Below are positions 44,976-53,131 of a DNA stretch of 64,000 bases, piece after piece (position 1 is the first letter of the stretch; each line of letters opens with the position of its first letter). A program made the translations under genes and the position numbers. Source of the DNA: Haematobacter genomosp. 1 (GTDB lineage: Bacteria > Pseudomonadota > Alphaproteobacteria > Rhodobacterales > Rhodobacteraceae). The notes under the pieces are model-generated. The model saw nothing but the letters and a program-made list of their open reading frames with translations, made no database searches and was not told the DNA's origin. The stretch lies in NCBI RefSeq assembly GCF_002196855.1, contig NZ_NIPW01000027.1, positions 62,001-126,000 on the forward strand, in the 5' to 3' direction.

Positions 44976-44991
44976 CCTGACACATGTCAGG
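44976..44991. promoter_or_regulatory. TetR-type operator 1 (acyl-CoA ligase operon)
   Basis: CCTGACACATGTCAGG: arms CCTGACA and TGTCAGG are exact reverse complements with a 2-base centre. One of five near-identical sites in this island. Confidence 0.75.
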
Positions 44992-45108
44992 GTTACGACA
45001 GCCACCCCGTACCGGACAAGAGAAAACTTTGCCTCACCGTGATTTCGGCAAAATTGACCTGTTGCGAGAAGCGGATTGACGGCTGTCAACTGCTCCCCTA
45101 AAGTACTT

Positions 45109-45124
45109 CCTGACATTTGTCAGT
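45109..45124. promoter_or_regulatory. TetR-type operator 2 (kinase promoter)
   Basis: CCTGACATTTGTCAGT keeps 13 of 14 arm positions of the consensus. It lies about 245 bases before the kinase start and 87 bases before the first small upstream ORF. Confidence 0.7.
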
Positions 45125-45195
45125 CACGCAGCAGGAGCCGCCGGAACAGGCGCGAAGCCGCCGCATACAATGCGCGGCGAAGGGGAGGAAGCAAC

Positions 45196-45258
45196 ATGTC
45201 ACCGACAGCGCGCAAAGCTGCGGCGCGGGCTTTCGACCCCGGCCACATCAAGGCATAG
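45196..45258 (+). CDS. 20-residue upstream ORF (possible leader peptide)
   Basis: MSPTARKAAARAFDPGHIKA is preceded by GGGGAGGAAGCAAC, an excellent ribosome site. A second tiny ORF, MTTGPFTHTARKAI (45261-45305), begins 3 bases after its stop, and a stable hairpin follows. The arrangement resembles a translated leader with attenuation, or it may be the trace of translational coupling. No function is known and no homologue is recognised. Confidence 0.35.
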   Translation: MSPTARKAAARAFDPGHIKA

Positions 45259-45315
45259 GCATGACGACCGGACCTTTCACGCATACCGCCCGCAAGGCGA
45301 TCTGACTCCCACTCA

Positions 45316-45335
45316 CAGGCCCGACGGCGGGCCTG
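45316..45335 (+). terminator. leader hairpin before the kinase gene
   Basis: CAGGCCCG and CGGGCCTG pair perfectly around ACGG, 18 bases before the kinase ATG. It may act as an attenuator or block the ribosome site. There is no T-run, so intrinsic termination is doubtful. Confidence 0.4.
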
Positions 45336-45353
45336 CCATCAGAGGCACAGGAC

Positions 45354-46505
45354 ATGACGGCGCAGGACAGCACAGCACGCGCGACGCCATTGCGCGGCAC
45401 CACGGATCGGCTCGCGGCCCAGACGCCACAGCCCTCGGACATCATGCTCATCGAGCCGCTCGCGAAGCATCGTTTTGACGAAGCGGCACTTTCCGCATGG
45501 ATCGCGCAGGCGCTGAATGAACCGGAGAGACCCATCCGGCTGCTGCAGTTCCAGGGCGGCATGTCCAACCCGACCTTCCTCGTCCGGCTGGCGGACGGGC
45601 GGCGATTCGTCCTGCGCAAGAAGCCGCCGGGAGACCTGCTGCCGAAGGCGCACGCGGTGGACCGGGAATACCGGATCATGCACGCGCTCGGCCCGACAGC
45701 CGTCCCCACGCCCCAGATGATCGCCTATTGCGACGACGCTTCGGTGATCGGGGTGGAATTCTTCCTGATGGAATTCGTGGAGGGGCGCATCATCTCCGAT
45801 CCGGCCATGGCGCCGGTCGCTCGGGAGGACAGGCGGCGGGTGGCATTTTCGCTGGTCGATACCCTGGCGGAACTGCACAAGCTCGACTGGCAGGCCTGCG
45901 GGCTTCAGGGCTACGGCCGCCCGGAGGGCTATCTCGCGCGGCAGACGGCGCGGTGGTCGGGGCAATATGAGGCGTCCAAATCGGCGCTGCCCGCGGATTT
46001 CGACTATAAGGGCATGGACTGGCTGCGGGACTGGCTGCTCGCCCATTCCTCCGTGCAGGAGGAAAGCGCGATCACGCATGGCGACTTCCGCGTGGGCAAC
46101 ACGATCCTGCACCCGGAGAAACCGCAGGTGGTGGCTGTTCTGGACTGGGAGCTTTCCACCATCGGCCATCCGCTTTCCGATCTGGCCTATCTCTGCCTGC
46201 CCTACCGGTTGACGGGCGCGCTGGCGGGTGCGCCCGATCTGCCCGCAGCGGGCTTGCCGCAGGAGGCGGAGATGCTCGCCCGCTATGTCGAGCGGACGGG
46301 GCGGAAGGACATTCCCGACTGGCCGGTGTTCCTTGCCTTCAACTGCTTCCGCTATGCGGCCATCGTGCAGGGTGTGGCGGCGCGGGCGGCGCAGGGCACC
46401 GCCAGCAGCGCCAGTGCCGATCCGGTCAGGGATGGCGAGCGTGCCCGCCTGGTGGCCGAGCGCGGCGCGGAAATCGCGCGGGCTTATGAGGCAGGCAAAG
46501 CCTGA
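45354..46505 (+). CDS. acyl-CoA kinase-like phosphotransferase (ACAD10/11 N-domain, LvaA type)
   Basis: The 383-residue protein has the aminoglycoside-phosphotransferase fold: RLLQFQGGMSNPTFLVR near residue 62, catalytic HGDFRVGNTILH (His242-Asp244) and Mg-binding VLDWELSTIGHPLSDLAYL (Asp264). The last segment is almost identical to the kinase domain of human ACAD11 and to LvaA, which phosphorylates 4-hydroxyvaleryl-CoA in levulinate catabolism. The partner dehydrogenase is encoded at 39782-41119. It therefore probably phosphorylates a gamma-hydroxyacyl-CoA. It has its own operator-bearing promoter and ends at a hairpin shared with tetR. Confidence 0.87.
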   Translation: MTAQDSTARATPLRGTTDRLAAQTPQPSDIMLIEPLAKHRFDEAALSAWIAQALNEPERPIRLLQFQGGMSNPTFLVRLADGRRFVLRKKPPGDLLPKAHAVDREYRIMHALGPTAVPTPQMIAYCDDASVIGVEFFLMEFVEGRIISDPAMAPVAREDRRRVAFSLVDTLAELHKLDWQACGLQGYGRPEGYLARQTARWSGQYEASKSALPADFDYKGMDWLRDWLLAHSSVQEESAITHGDFRVGNTILHPEKPQVVAVLDWELSTIGHPLSDLAYLCLPYRLTGALAGAPDLPAAGLPQEAEMLARYVERTGRKDIPDWPVFLAFNCFRYAAIVQGVAARAAQGTASSASADPVRDGERARLVAERGAEIARAYEAGKA

Positions 46506-46510
46506 CCGTA

Positions 46511-46536
46511 GCGCGGGCGCCGGCTGTCGCCCGCGC
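46511..46536. terminator. hairpin between convergent kinase and tetR genes
   Basis: GCGCGGGCG (46511-46519) pairs with CGCCCGCGC (46528-46536), a 9-bp GC-only stem 5 bases after the kinase stop and 8 before the tetR stop on the other strand. It can serve both genes. Confidence 0.65.
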
Positions 46537-46543
46537 CCCCAGC

Positions 46544-47260
46544 TCAACCGGCGGGATCCTCGGTGACCTCCGGCTCATCCAGGATCATCTCCGGCCCTTC
46601 CAGAATGGCCGTCACCATCACCGCCGAGCCTCGCGCCACCGCGGCCACCAGAGGGTCGCCCCGGGTGGCGCGTGGTTGCAGCCAGTCCCGCATCGGCGCG
46701 AAAGCGGACAGGAACACCAGCAGGTTCGCCGCCGTGATCCCACGCGGATCATCGGGCGACAGCCCGGCCCGGCGCGACAGCAGCGCCCCCCCTTCGGCCA
46801 TCAGCTTCTCCTCCCGCTCCCGCATGGCGGCCCGGTCCTCGGGCAGCATATGCGGGATGGAGCGGTAGATGAGCAGCGTGCCCTTGCGCTTCTTGTCCCA
46901 TGTCTCCCGCAGATATTCCGCCAGAGCATCCTCCAGCGACCGGCCCTCCTGCGACAGAAGGTCCGTCAGCAGCGGCACGTCGGTGCGGAACCAGAGCTGG
47001 TTCAGCAGCCGCCGGAGCGCGTCGTTCTTGTTGGCCACATAGTCATAGATGCTGGCGTGATTGACACCGGAGCGCGCGCAGATGTCGCGGATCGTGGTGG
47101 AGGCGAACCCCTTCTCAAGAAACAGGTCGAGCGCGGCGTCACAGATCTGCTCCCGCCGCCGCCGGACGAGATCCTCGTTGCGCACGACATCCACATCGGC
47201 TTCGTCAAGGAAGCCGGTCTTGGGCTTTTGCGGTTTTCCAGTCGGGGGGGTCGATGTCAC
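46544..47260 (-). CDS. TetR-family regulator of the acyl-CoA island
   Basis: The 238-residue protein has an N-terminal TetR helix-turn-helix (RRRREQICDAALDLFLEKGFASTTIRDICARSGVNHASIYDYVANKNDALRRLL) and a helical ligand domain. The GTG start at 47260 gives MTSTPPTGKPQK; the leader of 30 residues is basic and variable. It lies amid the catabolic genes, divergent from an enoyl-CoA hydratase with a palindrome between them, so it most likely binds the five CCTGACA sites and is released by an acyl-CoA. Confidence 0.88.
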   Translation of the reverse strand: MTSTPPTGKPQKPKTGFLDEADVDVVRNEDLVRRRREQICDAALDLFLEKGFASTTIRDICARSGVNHASIYDYVANKNDALRRLLNQLWFRTDVPLLTDLLSQEGRSLEDALAEYLRETWDKKRKGTLLIYRSIPHMLPEDRAAMREREEKLMAEGGALLSRRAGLSPDDPRGITAANLLVFLSAFAPMRDWLQPRATRGDPLVAAVARGSAVMVTAILEGPEMILDEPEVTEDPAG

Positions 47261-47392
47261 GCTACGGCTCCGTCACTCAGGGTGGTGCCAATCTATGCGG
47301 TGGCGTGCGGCGCCTCAACCGTCCGCGCGGAAACCGCACCTCCGTCGAAGGCCCGTGTTGCCTCGGGCATGCGGCACCGCTAACCTGAATAG

Positions 47393-47408
47393 ACTGACGA
47401 TTGTCAGG
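47393..47408. promoter_or_regulatory. TetR-type operator 3 (hydratase/tetR)
   Basis: ACTGACGATTGTCAGG keeps 12 of 14 arm positions. It lies 22 bases before the hydratase start and 133 bases before tetR, fitting control of the former and perhaps of tetR itself. Confidence 0.65.
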
Positions 47409-47430
47409 ATTCCATATAGGGGGAGAAGCC

Positions 47431-48225
47431 ATGACCGATCAAGTTCTTCTGAACCGGCAGGACGGACTGCTGACGATCACCTTGAACCGGCCCGAGCGGC
47501 GCAACGCCATGACGCCCGCGATGACCGCGGCACTGACCGAGGCGCTCGCCGCCGCGGCGGAGGATGACGCGGTCCGTGCGGTCCTGCTGACAGGGGCGGG
47601 CGGGCATTTCTGCGTGGGCGGCGACGTGAAGGCGATGAACGAAGGCGCGGGCGCGGACAGGCCGGTGGGCCAGCGTCTCCACACGCTCCGCGACCGGATG
47701 AGCGCGGCCTTCTACCTCCACACCATGCCGAAGCCGACCATTGCCGCCATCGAAGGCTCCGCTGCCGGAGCGGGCCTGTCGCTTGCGATGGCCTGCGACC
47801 TGCGGATCTGCGCGGAAGACGCGAAACTCACCACTGCCTTCGCCAAGGTGGCGCTGTCGGGGGATTTCGGCGGCAGCTACTTCCTCACCCATATCCTTGG
47901 CGGGGCGAAGGCGCGGGAGCTTTACCTGCTGTCACCGCTGCTGTCGGGGGCGGAGGCTGCGGAGATCGGCCTTGTCACCCGCGCGCTCCCGGCGGGGGCC
48001 GTCATGGAAACGGCGCGCGGCCTTGCCGCCGATCTTGCCGCCGGGCCGACGCTCACCTATGGGCGGATGAAGCAGAACCTGACACTCGCGGCCACGGGGG
48101 GCAGCCTTGCGGACTGTCTGGATCAGGAGGCGCGGAACCACACGCTTTCCATGCTGACCGCAGATCACCGGGAGGCGGCGGCGGCCTTTGTGGAGAAACG
48201 CAAGGCAGCCTTCGCGGGCGCCTAG
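47431..48225 (+). CDS. enoyl-CoA hydratase/isomerase (PaaG-like)
   Basis: The 264-residue crotonase-fold protein has TITLNRPERRNAMTPAM, GAGGHFCVGGDVKAM and AIEGSAAGAGLSLAMACDLRICAEDAKLTTAFAKVALSGDFGGSYFLTHILG; Asp in SGDFGG is the position of the isomerase acid in PaaG-type enzymes. It may shift or hydrate a double bond that the operon A hydratase cannot handle. ATG 47431 follows GGGGGAGAAG. It is monocistronic and under the palindrome at 47393. Confidence 0.9.
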   Translation: MTDQVLLNRQDGLLTITLNRPERRNAMTPAMTAALTEALAAAAEDDAVRAVLLTGAGGHFCVGGDVKAMNEGAGADRPVGQRLHTLRDRMSAAFYLHTMPKPTIAAIEGSAAGAGLSLAMACDLRICAEDAKLTTAFAKVALSGDFGGSYFLTHILGGAKARELYLLSPLLSGAEAAEIGLVTRALPAGAVMETARGLAADLAAGPTLTYGRMKQNLTLAATGGSLADCLDQEARNHTLSMLTADHREAAAAFVEKRKAAFAGA

Positions 48226-48574
48226 GCGGTCACTCCCGGCATCCGTCGGACCGGGTTCGGAAGGAAGCGACCATCGCGCCTTCCGCCCCGGTCGGAACCG
48301 TCGAGCGGGGCTGCTTCGGCCCCGCCTTCACCGACCGTCAGTCGGTGCCGCCACTTCGCGACCGCCTTGGGGGTGATGCCCGGCCCCGGCTGCACGAGCG
48401 ATCGGGCCAACCCTCGGATCAACGCCGGGCGGGCCCTCCTCATTGCTGATCGGTCGGCCTGCGCGGTCCTGACGCTTTCGCAGCCTGTCGCATGGGGCAA
48501 AGGATCGCGCCGTCAAACCGCGGGAGCGAACAAGCAGGGCGGGGAAACGGGGGCGCTGCGGGAGCGCCGCCCCC
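48226..48574. other. convergent intergenic region, two hairpins
   Basis: No gene is supported. Two hairpins at 48305-48347 separate the hydratase (plus) and the ligase (minus). Beyond 48350 I see only unstructured GC-rich sequence. Confidence 0.55.
48305..48347. terminator. tandem hairpins between convergent genes
   Basis: GCGGGGC (48305-48311) pairs with GCCCCGC (48319-48325), and CACCGAC (48329-48335) pairs with GTCGGTG (48341-48347). Both stems are perfect. They lie 80-120 bases past the hydratase stop. Confidence 0.5.
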
Positions 48575-50242
48575 TCATTCGGCGGCAGACATCTGCCCGA
48601 AGTCGCGCGCCGCGCGCTCCTGCAACTCCAGCCACTGGACCTTGCCGCTGCCGGAGCGGGGCAGCGCCTCCACATAGACCACGCGGCGCGGCACCTTGTA
48701 GGCGGCCATCTGTTCCCGGCACCAGGCGATCAGCTCGGCCTCCGGCAGTTCGCCCCTGGGCACGACATAGGCCAGCACCGACTCGCCCCGGCGCGGATCG
48801 GGATAGCCGACGATACAGGCCTCCACGATGCCGGGATGGGCATGCATCAACGCCTCCACCTCCGTCGGCCACACCTTGAAGCCGGAGGCGTTGACCATCC
48901 GCTTCACCCGGTCGACGATGTGGAAATATCCATCCCGGTCATACCGCGCGATGTCACCCGTGCGCAGGAACCGCTTGCCGTCCCGTTCCAGAAAGGCGGC
49001 GCGGGTCGCCTCCTCGTTGTTCCAGTAGCCCTGGAACACCTGCGGCGCGCTGATGATGATCTCCCCCGGCTCCTCGGGGCCGAGTTCCCGGCCCGTATCC
49101 GGGTCGATGATCCGCGCGTCCACGTCGAACACCGGGATGCCGAGACATTGCGGGCGGGGCGCGTCATGCGGGTTGATGAGGACGCCCGCAATCGTCTCCG
49201 TCATGCCGTAGCCTTCGAGATAGTCGAGCCCGGTCAGCGCCTTAAGCCGTGCGGCGATGGCCGCGGGCATGGCCGCACCGCCGCCGCCCAGCGTCTGGAG
49301 GCTCGCCAGATCCTCGGCCCGGATATCGGGGTCGCTCACCAGATCGACGATCATGGTGGAGATGCTGCGCCATCGGGCGATGCGGTAGCGGCGGATCAGT
49401 TCCACCGCCACGCGCCGGTCCCAGCGGGACATGAGCACGATGGTCTCCCCCGCATAGATCGGCCCGTTCATGGAGTTCTGCATCCCCGTGACATGGAACA
49501 GCGGCAGGACGGAAAGCGTGGCGCCCCCCTCCCCCAGCGGATTCCACACCACGCTGCCGACAAGCGTCGTCTGAAGCGTCGCGTGGCTGTGCATGCAGCC
49601 CTTCTGCCGGCCCGTCGTCCCGGAGGTATAGGGGATCGCCGCGAGATCATCGCCGCCCGTGGTGACGGGGCCGGGGGTCAGACCCGCGGCCTCCATCGCG
49701 CGCCAGCCGGTGACGCCCGCCGGATAGTCATCCCGCTCCCGGGCTTCGAGCCCCGGCGGAAGGGGGATGTCGCACGCCAGATCGGCCATGTCGGCATAGG
49801 CCGCAGCCAGCACATGCGCCACCGACGTGCCGATCAGCGGCGCGATGTAGCCCAGAAGCTCCTGCCCCACGATGGCCACGCGCGCGCCGCTGTCGGTGAC
49901 GACATGTTCCACCTCGCGCAGCCGGTTCATCGGGTTCACCGGTACGACGACCGCATTCGCCCGCAGGATGGCATGGAAAGCGATGACGAATTGCGGGCTG
50001 TTCTGCATGTAGAGAACGACCCTGTCGCCCCGGCGCACGCCCGCGTGCTCCTGAAGCCAGCCCGCGAGCCGCATCACCCGCGCCTGAAGCCCGGCATAGG
50101 TGATCTCCGTCCCGTGATAGATGAGCGCGACCGCCTCCGGCACCCGCTCCGCCGACAGGCGCAGGTTCTCGGCCACGTTGTGCCGGGGGGCGTCGAGCCG
50201 TTCGGGAACCCCCGCAGGCCAGGGGCGAACAGGATCAGACAT
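48575..50242 (-). CDS. acyl-CoA ligase (AMP-binding), last gene of operon B
   Basis: The 555-residue ligase has the AMP motif IPYTSGTTGRQKGCMHSH, LEGYGMTETIAG, FLRTGDIARYDRDGYFHIVDRVKRMVNASGFKVWPTEVE and the C-terminal catalytic lysine in LPRSGSGKVQWLEL. It activates a fatty or aryl-alkyl acid. ATG at 50242 has ribosome site AGGAGG 6 bases upstream and overlaps the preceding ligase by 8 bases; the GTG two codons upstream is not used. Two adjacent ligases suggest two related acids or stereoisomers. Confidence 0.9.
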   Translation of the reverse strand: MSDPVRPWPAGVPERLDAPRHNVAENLRLSAERVPEAVALIYHGTEITYAGLQARVMRLAGWLQEHAGVRRGDRVVLYMQNSPQFVIAFHAILRANAVVVPVNPMNRLREVEHVVTDSGARVAIVGQELLGYIAPLIGTSVAHVLAAAYADMADLACDIPLPPGLEARERDDYPAGVTGWRAMEAAGLTPGPVTTGGDDLAAIPYTSGTTGRQKGCMHSHATLQTTLVGSVVWNPLGEGGATLSVLPLFHVTGMQNSMNGPIYAGETIVLMSRWDRRVAVELIRRYRIARWRSISTMIVDLVSDPDIRAEDLASLQTLGGGGAAMPAAIAARLKALTGLDYLEGYGMTETIAGVLINPHDAPRPQCLGIPVFDVDARIIDPDTGRELGPEEPGEIIISAPQVFQGYWNNEEATRAAFLERDGKRFLRTGDIARYDRDGYFHIVDRVKRMVNASGFKVWPTEVEALMHAHPGIVEACIVGYPDPRRGESVLAYVVPRGELPEAELIAWCREQMAAYKVPRRVVYVEALPRSGSGKVQWLELQERAARDFGQMSAAE

Positions 50243-51833
50243 CGGCACCCTCCTTCCGGGACGGATCGGCCCGCGCCGGATCGGGGAAGGACGGATCGGC
50301 CCGGGAAGGATCAGGCCGGGCGGAAAGTTCGGGCCAGCGGTCCCGCAGCTCCCGCTTCAGCACCTTGCCGATCACGCTGCGGGGTAGTTCGGGCAGAACG
50401 GCGACCCCGGCGAGCCGCTGGAACCGGCCGACCCGGGCGTTGGTCCACTCCCGCACCGCCTCCGCCTCCCCACCGGGGGCGAGCACGACGCAGGCCACCG
50501 GCGTCTCCCCCCACTCGGGGCTGGGCACACCGATCACGGCGCAGTCCGTCACATCGGGATGGGTGGAGAGGACCGCCTCGATATCCGCGGCGAAAATGTT
50601 GAAGCCGCCGGAGATGATCATGTCCTTCCGCCGGTCGAGCAACGTCAGGAAGCCATCCTCGTCCAGCCGCCCCATGTCGCCCGACCGGATATAGGGCACG
50701 CCCTCCGGGCTGATCCATGTCAGGTCGCGCGTGGCTTCGGGCGCATTGCGATAGCCGCGCATCATCGTGGTGGAGCGGCCCACCACCTCCCCCGTCTCAC
50801 CTTGCGGCAGGGGACGGCCGGCTTCGTCGAGGATCAGGACTTCCGCCCCCGCTCCCGGCCTGCCGACGGTGTGGAGCTTGCCGGGCCAGGCGGAACAGTC
50901 GAGCACCGCGCTCACCCCGCCCTCCGTCATGCCGTAGATGTTGATCATCCGCCCCGGCCAGCGGGCCAGCACCTGCTCCACCACCGCGGGGTTCAACGGC
51001 GCGCTGGTGGAGAGTTTCGCCTGATAGGAGGACAGGTCGAACCGGTCGAACTCGGGGTGCTCGATGACCCGCCGGATCTGGACCGGCACCATCATGCTGT
51101 GGGTGACGCGATGCGCCTCCGCAAGCGCGAGGAAGCCCCGCGCGTCGAACTTGCGCATCAGGATCACCCGCCCGCCCATCGCCAGCACCGGGATCAGTGT
51201 CGCGAGCGTGGTGTTGGAATAGAGGGGTGTCGAGAACAGGACCGTCGAATCCTCGCTCAACCCGAAGCGGCGGAACCGGTCCACCTGATTGTCCCGGAAC
51301 CGGACGTCGTGCTCGATCCCCTTGGGCGCGCCGGTGGTGCCGGAACTGTAGATGATGTCGAACAGGGTATCGGGCTGGATGCGGCGGGGCGGCAGGGGGG
51401 CGAGCGCCTGAGCCTCCGCCACGAAACGCTCCAGATCCCGGGCGCCGGGCGTCTCCGGCGCGGCGGCATCGGCAAAGACCTGCGCGGCGCCCGCATTCTC
51501 CCGCATCCGGGCCAGCGCCTCGGGATGGCCGGAGGTCGGCAGCGGCGCCACGCAGACGCCAAGCGCCGCGGCACCCAGATAAAGCGTGAGGTGGTCAGAG
51601 GTCAGCCCGCCCACCGTGGCGATCACGTCGCCCTCGGCCAGACCGAGCGCGGCCAGCGCCGCAGCTACCCTGTCCATCCGGTCCACCAGTGCGGCTGCCG
51701 TGATCTCCCCCGCGCCGTCGATCAGGGCGATATGCTCCGGCCGCTTTGCGGCGGCGGCGCGGATGCGGTGCGGAATGTCCAGCACCTCCTCCTCCACCGG
51801 GATGGGCCAGAGGCGCATTTCCGCCGCGGTCAT
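50235..51833 (-). CDS. acyl-CoA ligase (AMP-binding)
   Basis: The 532-residue ligase has the AMP motif IIYSSGTTGAPKGIEHD, INIYGMTEGGVSA, YIRSGDMGRLDEDGFLTLLDRRKDMIISGGFNIFAADIE and the lysine region LPRSVIGKVLKREL. Its last 28 residues are a repeat-rich tail (DPSRADPSFPDPARADPSRK) coded by imperfect direct repeats; the stop is close to the start of the next gene. ATG 51833 overlaps the stop of a 21-codon upstream ORF with a strong ribosome site, suggesting translational coupling; GTG 51842 is the alternative start. Confidence 0.88.
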   Translation of the reverse strand: MTAAEMRLWPIPVEEEVLDIPHRIRAAAAKRPEHIALIDGAGEITAAALVDRMDRVAAALAALGLAEGDVIATVGGLTSDHLTLYLGAAALGVCVAPLPTSGHPEALARMRENAGAAQVFADAAAPETPGARDLERFVAEAQALAPLPPRRIQPDTLFDIIYSSGTTGAPKGIEHDVRFRDNQVDRFRRFGLSEDSTVLFSTPLYSNTTLATLIPVLAMGGRVILMRKFDARGFLALAEAHRVTHSMMVPVQIRRVIEHPEFDRFDLSSYQAKLSTSAPLNPAVVEQVLARWPGRMINIYGMTEGGVSAVLDCSAWPGKLHTVGRPGAGAEVLILDEAGRPLPQGETGEVVGRSTTMMRGYRNAPEATRDLTWISPEGVPYIRSGDMGRLDEDGFLTLLDRRKDMIISGGFNIFAADIEAVLSTHPDVTDCAVIGVPSPEWGETPVACVVLAPGGEAEAVREWTNARVGRFQRLAGVAVLPELPRSVIGKVLKRELRDRWPELSARPDPSRADPSFPDPARADPSRKEGADV

Positions 51834-51895
51834 GTCCGCCACCCGTGCGGCATCTGCGATCCGGCCATGCCGGACATCAGGGCGATCTCAGCCAT
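51830..51895 (-). CDS. 21-codon upstream ORF coupled to the ligase
   Basis: MAEIALMSGMAGSQMPHGWRT starts after GGGAGGAGAG, a strong ribosome site, and its TGA overlaps the ligase ATG (ATGA). The ligase itself has no ribosome site of its own. It may be a coupling peptide, or a sequence change could have split off the true ligase N-terminus. No homologue is recognised. Confidence 0.35.
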   Translation of the reverse strand: MAEIALMSGMAGSQMPHGWRT

Positions 51896-52032
51896 TCTCT
51901 CCTCCCTCTCGTGCAGTGCAGCGCGGGTGTCTCCTCTCCCGCGCCGTGCCGGTTGTCTTGCGGCATCCGTGCCAGATGCCGCGCCCTGTGCCCGCGCCCG
52001 CATCCGGGCGCGGTCGCGTCATGCCAGTGCCG

Positions 52033-52452
52033 TCACTTGCCCGCGCCGGTGTACCGGAAGGCGCCGCTGCCGGTGGCCACGATCGTCCCCTCGGCATCGG
52101 TGATCCGGCCCTCGGCGAAGAAGGTCTTCTGCCCGCCGCCGACGCGCCAGCCCTCCGCCACGATCACCGTGCCCGCGGGCCGCGAGAGGAAATTGGTGGT
52201 CAGCGACAGCGTCATCGCCTTGCGGCGGTTCTCGGCATCGCCGGTATAGCTGCCGCTGTAGCCCATCACCGTGTCCAGCAGGGCCGCATAGACCCCGCCA
52301 TGCGGAATGCCGTAGCGGTTCTGGAGATGCTCCCCGAGCGGCAGTTCGAACCGGGCGCGGTCCTGGGCCCAGTCGAGCATGCGGAAGCCCAGCAGCTTCT
52401 GAAACGGATAGGGGTCTTCGGTCAAGAACGTGCCGGACACGGGTTGATCCAT
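52033..52452 (-). CDS. PaaI-type hotdog thioesterase
   Basis: The 139-residue hotdog protein has LQNRYGIPHGGVYAALLDTVMGYSGSY, where HGG with the downstream acidic residue is the PaaI/ThioesteraseII active-site pattern, and AMTLSLTTNFLSRPAGTVIVAEG. It hydrolyses CoA esters and probably rescues CoA from dead-end intermediates of the pathway. It follows the histidine phosphatase by 12 bp. Confidence 0.9.
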   Translation of the reverse strand: MDQPVSGTFLTEDPYPFQKLLGFRMLDWAQDRARFELPLGEHLQNRYGIPHGGVYAALLDTVMGYSGSYTGDAENRRKAMTLSLTTNFLSRPAGTVIVAEGWRVGGGQKTFFAEGRITDAEGTIVATGSGAFRYTGAGK

Positions 52453-52464
52453 CGGTAGTCTCCT

Positions 52465-53130
52465 TCAGGCATAGGTCAGCAGCCGGTCGTCCTCTTCCGT
52501 CCGCAGGTGTGGCGCTTCGTTGAACGCATGCAGGAACAGCCCCTGCCCCCCGCCGACAAGACGCGACACAGCGCAGTTCTTCATCTGAAGCTGGAGCAGG
52601 ATCATCTGCGCGGGCGGCGCGCCCAGCACTTCCACCAGCATCCGGCTGATCGCGCCCCCGGAGCTGACCGCGAGCACATCGCCCCCCGCCGCACGCATCT
52701 CCGCCAGCGCGTCGGACACGCGGGCGGAGAAGTCGCGCCAGCGTTCGGGCGGGGCTTCCACCTCGTCCCGCTGCCAGGCGAGCACCGTCTCCCGCAGGGT
52801 GCGGAAGTAGAGCCGCCTGTCACGCCGCACATCCTCGGGCAGCGCGCCGCCGAACCGGCAGGCAAGCAGCGCGCCACCGTCGAACTCGTTCAGGCCCTCG
52901 TGAACGACGGCGGCATCGGGATCCAGTCCGAGCGCGGGGGCCAGCCCCTCCAGCGTCTCCCGATGGCGGCGCATGTTCCCCAGGAACACCCGTGACGGAC
53001 GCGCCCCGCCCCGCAGGGCCAGGCTTTCCCCCAGCAGGCGGGCCTGTTCGTGGCCGAGCGGCGAGAGACGGTCGTAATCCGCCGCCCCGAAGGACGCCTG
53101 CCCGTGACGGACGAGGGTGATCTCCACCAT
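52465..53130 (-). CDS. histidine phosphatase family protein
   Basis: The 221-residue protein begins MVEITLVRHGQASFGAADYDRLSPLGHEQARLLGE, with the RHG catalytic motif (His9) and a distal histidine-free serine patch (AVSSGGAISRMLVEVLG), which corresponds to the second catalytic region but lacks the usual GGG-H form (SSGGAI). It may hydrolyse a phosphate ester. Its presence in an operon with kinase-dependent chemistry is notable. The start MVEITLVRHG is chosen over the longer open frame, which gives residues foreign to the family. Confidence 0.85.
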   Translation of the reverse strand: MVEITLVRHGQASFGAADYDRLSPLGHEQARLLGESLALRGGARPSRVFLGNMRRHRETLEGLAPALGLDPDAAVVHEGLNEFDGGALLACRFGGALPEDVRRDRRLYFRTLRETVLAWQRDEVEAPPERWRDFSARVSDALAEMRAAGGDVLAVSSGGAISRMLVEVLGAPPAQMILLQLQMKNCAVSRLVGGGQGLFLHAFNEAPHLRTEEDDRLLTYA

Positions 53131-53131
53131 C

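Larger units (their letters stand above)
44896..45353. other. divergent control region of operon A and the kinase
   Basis: Two copies of the TetR-type palindrome lie here (44976-44991 and 45109-45124). After the second, two tiny ORFs (45196-45258 and 45261-45305) and a perfect 8-bp hairpin (45316-45335) precede the kinase gene. No larger gene is supported. The 120 bases between the palindromes are relatively AT-rich and probably hold both promoters. Confidence 0.6.
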
